Shown piece by piece: positions 58,119-64,000 of a stretch of 64,000 bases of DNA. The stretch covers positions 620,001-684,000 of the forward strand of contig CAVXFB010000003.1 in assembly GCA_963760935.1 (NCBI GenBank), in the 5' to 3' direction. Below the pieces are notes generated by a model, which saw nothing but the letters and a program-made list of their open reading frames with translations, was not told the DNA's origin and ran no database searches. The stretch's first letter is position 1. Each line of letters begins with the position of its first letter. The DNA is from CAVXFB01 sp963760935 (GTDB lineage: Bacteria > Planctomycetota > Planctomycetia > Pirellulales > Thermoguttaceae). The position numbers were made by a program, and so were the translations under genes.

Positions 58119-61100
58119 CTACGGCCCTTGGCTGACCACGCCCAGTTTCTCTTCTTCTTCCTCTTGGATGATGATACGCGGAGTGACCATCATCATGAGG
58201 CTTTGCGTTTCACGACCAATGCCGACGTTTTTGAACAGTCGGTTGATGTAGGGGAGCTTGTCGAGCAATGGCACGCCGAATTCGTTGCGGCCTTCGCTCA
58301 GACGCTTGATGCCGCCCAAGAGCACCGTACCCCCGTCAGGCACGCTCACCGTAGTGGTAACCGTGACGAAGGAGAACGTGGGCAACTGCACGGTCGTGCC
58401 CGACTTCGTGTTAGTCGTGTTGTCGGCCGTGCTATTCCATAGTTTAGTTGGATCGGTGGCCGCCGCTTGGATACCTGAACGCGTTGTATCGGTGGTCGTC
58501 GTCTGCGATCCGGTGAATTGGAACGTGTTCACGTCCCCGATCTTGCTGAAGAAAGGTACGACTGTCAGACGGACAAAACGCTTATCGTTGGAAACCACTG
58601 CCTGCACCGTCATAAATGTTCCTTCGGAAAGCACGACGATCACCGGCTGCTGTGCAGCGGCAAAGTCGCCCACGACCGGGATAACGCTAATGACGAACGG
58701 GCTCTGCGAGGTATCGGAGACGTACGCTTGCTGACCGTTGAAGAGCGTGACCTTTGGCGCCTGCAGAACGTTGCTTCGGCGGTCGCCTTGGGCAGCGTTG
58801 ATAAAGAAGTAGGCTTCGATATCGCTAAGGATGGCAAAGCCCAATTGAGCGCCTGCCGTAGCGTCGAAACCGCCAAACTGCGGCACGGCCAAGCCAAAGC
58901 TGTTTTGCGTGAATGGAATGTCGAGGTCCGAACTGAATGTTGTTGGCGAACTCATGCCGACGGTGACGGTTCGATTCGTATCCTGGTCCTGCACGTTTCG
59001 CGCTGCACCTTGGTTAATATCAAAAGTCGAACTGGCGCCGGCGTTGGGGGTTTGACGTGCTCCGAACCAAATTCCCTTGCCGTCGACGTTGTCGTTGATG
59101 TCGAAGTCAAAGCTCACGCCGATGCGTTCAAAGAAGTTGTCATTCAACGTAATGAACCGCACTTCGATCGTAACCTGCAAGTCCTGCAATCGCCGCAACT
59201 GCTGCAGCAGATCTTCGATTTCTTCATGTACGTCCTGCGTCTGGCTGATAACGAGGCTCAGATTCGTCTCGAACTGTTTGATCGACCCCGGACCGCCCAC
59301 ATCGTCCCACGTGGTGGGTTTTACGGTTGAGGTGATCAGTTCGATGAGGCTGTCAAAATCCGCTTGGGCGCCACCACCGAGTCCTCCGGGGCCTTGTCCC
59401 ACCGGCACGTGACTTCCGGCGCCGCCCGGCCCCATCGGCGCACCCGTACCCATTCGTTGGGCGAGCATGGCCGAGTTTAGCATCGCGTTATTGCCCTTAC
59501 CGTCCTTGGTGGCCACCACGGCCATTGGTGTGGCGGTCGAACCGGAGCCAAACGGTGTTCCGGCACTCGGCCACGCGTTCACGTTGGACATCGCGCGATT
59601 GTACGCGCTGGCCAAGCCCATCTGGGTGGGCACAAAGTTCGGAATTGGAATGACCAGGTCGGCCACGTTATAGCTGCGCGTATACACTTGCCCATCGCGC
59701 ATCTGCTCGCTGGTGATCTTCAACACTTCGTCTTTAACCACATAATTGAGGTGCAGCGGCTCCAGGATCAGGTGTAGCGCGCTCTTGAGCATGATCTCCT
59801 TCGACAAGTCGATCGTCACTGGCGTATCACTGGTCACGCCCTCCTGGGCCAATCCTTGGGGATCGACGTGCAGGTTGACGTCTGCCATCTTCGACAGACT
59901 TTCCAGCACTTTGCTCAACGGGGCGTTGGTAAATTGCAGCGATACCGGCGTGCGAAGCTTCTTCTCGATCTCGATTTCGCTTTCCGACCGCTGCCGCTTC
60001 GTATCGGCAAGGAGTTTCCGGCGGCTGCCGCTGATTTTCTCCCATTGTCTGGCATCGGGGAATACCAGCGGATTCTTATCCGCGAATGGAATCGACGATT
60101 CGTCCACGCCCTCCAGGGCCGCTACGAAACCCTCCTCCTTCTTCTCCTTAATGCTCATCTGATTGCGATAGTTGCGCACGAACCTCGCCTGATTGACCAA
60201 TTGCACCACGACGGGATTCTTCGGATCGAGATCGGCAGCCCGTTTGGCAACAACCTCGGCCTGCTCGTAGCGCTGTTCCTCCATGAGTCTATTGAACTCG
60301 TCGACCATCAGAGCGAGCTTCTCACCCACCTCGACCTTCAGACGCTCTTGTCGCTGAATGTCTTGCGTGGTCTGCTTATTCTTCTCGGCCAGCTCAATCT
60401 GTGGGCGATTGCGCTCGATTAGCTGCTTCGTCTCGGCAATCGCGCGGTCGACTCGGCGTAGTAGCTGGTCGCGGGCGGAACTGTCTAGACCGGACGATTC
60501 CACCTTAGTTCTGGCTTCTTCGAGCATCGCCAGGGCGCCCTTAGGGTCGGTCTCGCGCATCGCCCGCGCGTTCGATTCCTTATGTGCCAACTCACTGGCC
60601 ACACTCTTAGCCAGAATTTGCTGTTTGGCGAGCGCCTGGTCGGCCATCGTGGGACTCTGCCCTGCACGCGGCGTCTGGCTCGTTGCGGCGTGGGACGGCG
60701 CGGCGAGCATTTGCAGATTGTCTTGCAGACGTTGGGCTGTGGCGGCATCCAGTTCACTCATGTGCGTGGCGGCCTGACGGAATAGATCGTACGCCCGCGC
60801 GGTATCGCGCGCCTTCATGGCTGCCTCACCCTGCGCGAACAATGCCATGCCCGTGCTAGACGGCTTGGTGGATCCCGCTGATTCTGGTTCCGTCGACGGC
60901 ACCGGAGGTTCCGGTGGAAGCGGCGGTCGGGCCGGAGCATTTTGTGTCACACGTAGATCGGGGCCATACCCCGGTTGCTGATTCGATGCCTGCATGTTCC
61001 GAGTCTGGTCCATGCCCGGATCGTACACGGCGTGCGCTGCCATTTGGCTCGGTTCGTTGCCCGGCGCAGCCATGAACTGGCCGCCAGCCGGCACGACCCC

Positions 61101-62336
61101 AGAAGACTGTCGTGAACGAAGTTGCCGCAGATCGAGCAGTACGAGCCCCGGTCGATCTTCACCGGCAGAATAGGCGGAGTCGGGCACCTGCAACTGCTCA
61201 GCCTGATGAGCGAGGCCTTCGGCGCGATCGAAGTCGCCCGCGGCGATTGCGTCACGGGCTTGGCGGACCAGTACCGCTGCCTGTTGCCGCGCGGCAGCAG
61301 CCGTGGCGGGCGACGCGCTGGCCTGATGGCGCGCGGCCGCGATCCGCTCTAGCATATCCTGCGGCTTCTGCTCAAAGGGACCGTAAATAATGCGCATGCC
61401 GGCCGCCTGGCTGGCAAGTCGCTCGGCTTCATCCCGCTCGCCCCAACGAAGCAAGGCGTCGGCCTGCTCCAGCATGTTGCGGGCATAGGCCCGGTGATAC
61501 GCTTCAGTGTTCTTGTCCAAGCTTTCGAGATCTTGATATTTACGAATCGTGCCTTCGACCTTGTCGGGCGTGTCATCCAAGGGCTGGTACTTGATTCGCA
61601 TTCCCTTGGCCTGCACAACGAACTCCATAGCTCGACGGACGTCGCCAACGGCTAACGCCCGACGTGCCGAGCGAAGCGGACTATTTCCAGTGGCGTTCGC
61701 TGTGCCGCCGTCTGCGGGAGTTTGCGAGGCCATGCCTGCGCCGGGTGCGCGGGCGTCATTTTCGCCCGGCTCCATCATCCGACAGGTCCCATCGGACGGC
61801 GATTGCATCGTCCGGCGTCCTTCCGCCGAAAGCGAGCTGGCCGCGTCCACCTTCGGCAGCAATGGCACTTGACCTACGCTGCTGGCACCGGCGGGCGTCT
61901 CGGCAGTATGGCCGGTAAACGGATCAGTTTTTGGTGCAGCTCGCTTCGCCGTCATCGGCGAGAACAACTGGCTCGGCTTGCCCGGCACCGCCGCGGCCGA
62001 GTTCCGTTTGCGTTCGAGATCACGGCGAACTTTCTTTGGGGTGTCGCCCATATAGAGCGGGTGGTAAGTGACGCCCAGCGCCTCGGCTCGCGAGATCAAG
62101 GCTTCGGCAGCGGGCAGGTCGTTTTCGGCCATGGCCTGCCGGGCTCGGTGCAGAAGATCGGCAGCCACTTGTCCGCGATTTTGCGTCGGACTGTCGGTAG
62201 GCGCTGACTGGCCCATCGCTGCCGTGCCGAGCCACAACGGCGACGTAAAACATAAGGATCCAGCCGCCGCGATTCTCGCCGATAGTACGATCGCAATTGC
62301 GATCCCGCCGACAAGGTTATTTGCGGTCGTTTTCAA
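58119..62336 (-). CDS. secretin (GspD-type) with long TPR-like N-terminal region
   Basis: A 1,405-residue exported protein. The TTG at 62336 has AAGGAGAG 6 bases upstream and opens a signal peptide (ANNLVGGIAIAIVLSARIAAA). Residues to about 420 hold at least three similar helical blocks with a shared pattern (ADLLHRARQAMAENDLPAAE, MLEQADALLRWGERDEAERL, VLVRQARDAIAAGDFDRAEG), a linker follows, then STN/secretin N-domain-like and secretin barrel regions ending with SVPDGGTVLLGGIKRL, the secretin signature. It forms an outer-membrane pore for secretion or pilus export. The long repeat extension is unlike the short GspD of proteobacteria but fits planctomycete secretins. Confidence 0.88.
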   Translation of the reverse strand: MKTTANNLVGGIAIAIVLSARIAAAGSLCFTSPLWLGTAAMGQSAPTDSPTQNRGQVAADLLHRARQAMAENDLPAAEALISRAEALGVTYHPLYMGDTPKKVRRDLERKRNSAAAVPGKPSQLFSPMTAKRAAPKTDPFTGHTAETPAGASSVGQVPLLPKVDAASSLSAEGRRTMQSPSDGTCRMMEPGENDARAPGAGMASQTPADGGTANATGNSPLRSARRALAVGDVRRAMEFVVQAKGMRIKYQPLDDTPDKVEGTIRKYQDLESLDKNTEAYHRAYARNMLEQADALLRWGERDEAERLASQAAGMRIIYGPFEQKPQDMLERIAAARHQASASPATAAAARQQAAVLVRQARDAIAAGDFDRAEGLAHQAEQLQVPDSAYSAGEDRPGLVLLDLRQLRSRQSSGVVPAGGQFMAAPGNEPSQMAAHAVYDPGMDQTRNMQASNQQPGYGPDLRVTQNAPARPPLPPEPPVPSTEPESAGSTKPSSTGMALFAQGEAAMKARDTARAYDLFRQAATHMSELDAATAQRLQDNLQMLAAPSHAATSQTPRAGQSPTMADQALAKQQILAKSVASELAHKESNARAMRETDPKGALAMLEEARTKVESSGLDSSARDQLLRRVDRAIAETKQLIERNRPQIELAEKNKQTTQDIQRQERLKVEVGEKLALMVDEFNRLMEEQRYEQAEVVAKRAADLDPKNPVVVQLVNQARFVRNYRNQMSIKEKKEEGFVAALEGVDESSIPFADKNPLVFPDARQWEKISGSRRKLLADTKRQRSESEIEIEKKLRTPVSLQFTNAPLSKVLESLSKMADVNLHVDPQGLAQEGVTSDTPVTIDLSKEIMLKSALHLILEPLHLNYVVKDEVLKITSEQMRDGQVYTRSYNVADLVIPIPNFVPTQMGLASAYNRAMSNVNAWPSAGTPFGSGSTATPMAVVATKDGKGNNAMLNSAMLAQRMGTGAPMGPGGAGSHVPVGQGPGGLGGGAQADFDSLIELITSTVKPTTWDDVGGPGSIKQFETNLSLVISQTQDVHEEIEDLLQQLRRLQDLQVTIEVRFITLNDNFFERIGVSFDFDINDNVDGKGIWFGARQTPNAGASSTFDINQGAARNVQDQDTNRTVTVGMSSPTTFSSDLDIPFTQNSFGLAVPQFGGFDATAGAQLGFAILSDIEAYFFINAAQGDRRSNVLQAPKVTLFNGQQAYVSDTSQSPFVISVIPVVGDFAAAQQPVIVVLSEGTFMTVQAVVSNDKRFVRLTVVPFFSKIGDVNTFQFTGSQTTTTDTTRSGIQAAATDPTKLWNSTADNTTNTKSGTTVQLPTFSFVTVTTTVSVPDGGTVLLGGIKRLSEGRNEFGVPLLDKLPYINRLFKNVGIGRETQSLMMMVTPRIIIQEEEEEKLGVVSQGP

Positions 62337-62834
62337 CAGAGCTCTCCTTTTCAGATCCACCGTGTCGCGCCGGTCGTTTTTTCGCCCGCCAGACATCGAA
62401 GAAGGCTATTCTTGAGACCCAGTCCTGAAAATTCCGTAGATGAGAGCGGGTTAAATACCCGGGGGGGCGCGTTCGGTCAAGGGCAGTTCTGCGAAGATTC
62501 ATCGCCGAGCAGGCGAATCGGCGGAAAAGTCCGTGCGCACCATGGCCAATGCCTGCCTAAATCGCCGATCATGCCGCAACGTACAGCACAAGATGGGGGA
62601 ATTCGCCCGGTAAAGGCGGGGCCGCCTGGCAACGGTACGCGACCGTGCCTAAGAGTCCCCGAGGCGATTCTGAGGGCAGCAAAGCGTCTCGGCCACGCAT
62701 CGCGATGGCGGGAGTGCCGAGAAAGATCCGTTCATGTACTCTGGCTGGCTACTTAAGCACCTTCGATGCGCAAAGGAACATGATTTGCGGCGAGCGATAC
62801 TATTGCCGCATTCTGGCTCAGAAGATGGCGCCGC
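62337..62834. other. intergenic region without a confident gene
   Basis: This gap precedes the secretin gene on the leftward strand. A rightward frame at 62412-62756 lacks family resemblance. A small inverted repeat CGGGT/ACCCG (around 62449-62463) and a run of seven G occur. No promoter is clear, though the secretin promoter should lie here. Confidence 0.45.
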
Positions 62835-64000
62835 TTAGCGTTTGCCTTTTGACCCAGAATTGTCGATCATTTCCAGTCCCTTGCCCCCGGTCCGGCCCGG
62901 CGTGACGCCTCGTCCTTCCTCCACAGTTTGTTCGCTGATCACCCTTTCGCGATCAGGAGCATCATCTAATTCGTCGTGCAGTCGCAAGTTTCCAGCAGGA
63001 TCGAGAATCAGAATTTGGCCGGAGGCGTACATCGTATTGCGTCGCGAGCCGGGCAACCGCTCGCCTCCGCGCATGTCGACGATGGTCGCATCGCTAATGA
63101 AGTCGACGCTCGTGCCGCTGACTGTCTCTTTCAGGTAATTCGCTACTTGACCACGTATTACGCCAAAGTCCTTGTACAATTCAAGGCCCTTGTCATGCAC
63201 CCATGAGACGGCCATGATCTGGCCCGACGGCTCGTTGTAGCCACGCGGCGGCTTAACAGAAACTGCGAAGAGCCGCGTGTCGCGGGGGACAGGAATGGCA
63301 GAAGTTGGGTCTGACCACTTCGTCTTCAGAAACGTAGCTTTGGCGAGCTCGGGTGTCTTGAGATTTGATATCGGCTGGCCATGATTGGGATTCTGCACGC
63401 CGAGACGAACGCGATAGACATACTGTTTTCCCGGTTCAACGTCGAAGTCGAAAAAGCGAAAGAGCTTGTAGGAAGAAGGTTTGGGCTGTTGGGCTGTTGC
63501 CACGTCCGCGCGTCCAGCGCCACGGCGCTCGGCAGCCGTGGCGTCGACAGAGCCAAATGGCGTGCTATCGACATTAGCATCGGCGCCCATGGCATCGCGA
63601 CGTCCGCCCTTGTCTGCGAAAACAAATCCACCTTTTCCAGTCAACGGTCCCGTCGCACGCCCGCCGCGTTCCTGGACTGGATCGACGGCCTTTGGCATGG
63701 GAATCTCTGGCTCGTGCGCCACGCTGGCATCCCACGTGCGATTTACCAGCGGGCCAAGCGGAAAGACGAGGTTCTGCTCGATATACTCGGGATTGAGCAC
63801 TTCGCCGGCTGGCGACCATTCTTCCATGGCCTTGGCCGTTGCCTTCGTAGAAATGAACTCGGTGGCTTTGCTCCAATCGGGATTGGCGGCCTCACTCGGC
63901 CCGGCCACCTCCACCCGCTGAATCCAGTAGCCCAGATAATTGGGGCGATAATCTGTTTGCGGATCGTAGCCCATTGCGGTTCGGAAGGCCTCAGCGTAGG
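62835..64000 (-). CDS. partial secretion-associated protein (5' end beyond the window)
   Basis: The frame is open to the right edge, so the true start lies outside; at least 388 residues are seen. A Gly/Ala-rich middle segment is followed by FRFFDFDVEPGKQYVYRVR and DTRLFAVSVKPPRGYNEP, resembling fibronectin-like or beta-sandwich layers. A C-terminal part carries VDMRGGERLPGSRRNTMY and ends in a charged tail. It lies just upstream of the secretin gene on the same strand, so it may belong to the same secretion or pilus system. No family name is certain. Confidence 0.6.
   Translation of the reverse strand, partial: YAEAFRTAMGYDPQTDYRPNYLGYWIQRVEVAGPSEAANPDWSKATEFISTKATAKAMEEWSPAGEVLNPEYIEQNLVFPLGPLVNRTWDASVAHEPEIPMPKAVDPVQERGGRATGPLTGKGGFVFADKGGRRDAMGADANVDSTPFGSVDATAAERRGAGRADVATAQQPKPSSYKLFRFFDFDVEPGKQYVYRVRLGVQNPNHGQPISNLKTPELAKATFLKTKWSDPTSAIPVPRDTRLFAVSVKPPRGYNEPSGQIMAVSWVHDKGLELYKDFGVIRGQVANYLKETVSGTSVDFISDATIVDMRGGERLPGSRRNTMYASGQILILDPAGNLRLHDELDDAPDRERVISEQTVEEGRGVTPGRTGGKGLEMIDNSGSKGKR

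Noticed and set aside
62412..62756. Rightward 114-residue open frame upstream of the secretin gene
   Set aside because: Composition looks random and it occupies the expected promoter region of the leftward gene.
1..64000. CRISPR arrays, tRNA or rRNA genes
   Set aside because: No regularly spaced repeats, cloverleaf-like sequences or rRNA-conserved stretches were noticed by eye; a tRNA scan was not possible here.

Overview
The window looks like a chromosomal piece of a planctomycete, probably a Pirellulales-type member or an uncultured relative. This is inferred from gene content, not from a marker gene. The indicators are a GC-rich sequence, a menaquinone-type succinate dehydrogenase (SdhC of the cytochrome b558 class), an ExbB/ExbD/ExbD cluster with a TonB-like squalene-cyclase-fold protein, a very long secretin with TPR-like repeats, abundant sugar-degradation genes (GH95, GH2, CE15-like, GPH transporter, Gfo/Idh/MocA), and several CsrA-family proteins. 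No rRNA, tRNA or CRISPR array was seen.

Layout. 1-3.7 kb: partial gene, M20 peptidase, zinc alcohol dehydrogenase, Gfo/Idh/MocA oxidoreductase. 3.8-8.8 kb: a histidine kinase and NtrC-type regulator read leftward. They diverge from an operon that starts with a CsrA domain fused to a receiver-like domain, behind a near-perfect sigma-54 promoter and a GGA-rich hairpin leader. 9.1-12.9 kb: compatible-solute genes (OtsA, OtsB, GpgS-like transferase fused to a HAD phosphatase). 12.9-23.2 kb: membrane and ion-homeostasis genes (pore-like protein, phosphoglycerate-mutase-like enzyme, proton P-type ATPase, site-2 protease with CBS domains, HEAT protein, ClC exchanger, SppA, UPF0314). 23.8-26.6 kb: CE15-like esterase, then an operon of csrA, a CcbP-like gene and a degenerate CsrA paralogue, then a small gene. 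27-38.8 kb: a large planctomycete-type protein of unknown function, then the VWA/TPR/cyclase/ExbD/ExbD/ExbB cluster. 39-49.3 kb: cysK, GPH transporter, GH2, YdjY-type lipoprotein, GH95. 49.4-50.4 kb: an intact IS903-group element with 9-bp target duplications. 50.5-58 kb: cupin, ThDP enzyme, aldehyde dehydrogenase, sdhCAB. 58-64 kb: secretin and an associated partial gene.

The most notable system is regulatory. The kinase/NtrC pair probably activates the divergent sigma-54 promoter at 7111-7126. That promoter drives a CsrA-receiver fusion whose phospho-acceptor position is Glu and whose key CsrA Arg is shifted. Elsewhere the window has a canonical csrA with a GGA-rich leader, co-oriented with a short CsrA-fold protein that has lost the RNA-binding residues. 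Together these suggest a layered CsrA network with modified or antagonistic paralogues.

At least eleven genes (twelve sites) carry a single-base frameshift that splits an otherwise well-conserved protein, including sdhA. Sequencing or assembly indels are the simplest explanation, so these genes are annotated as whole loci with the break position stated.
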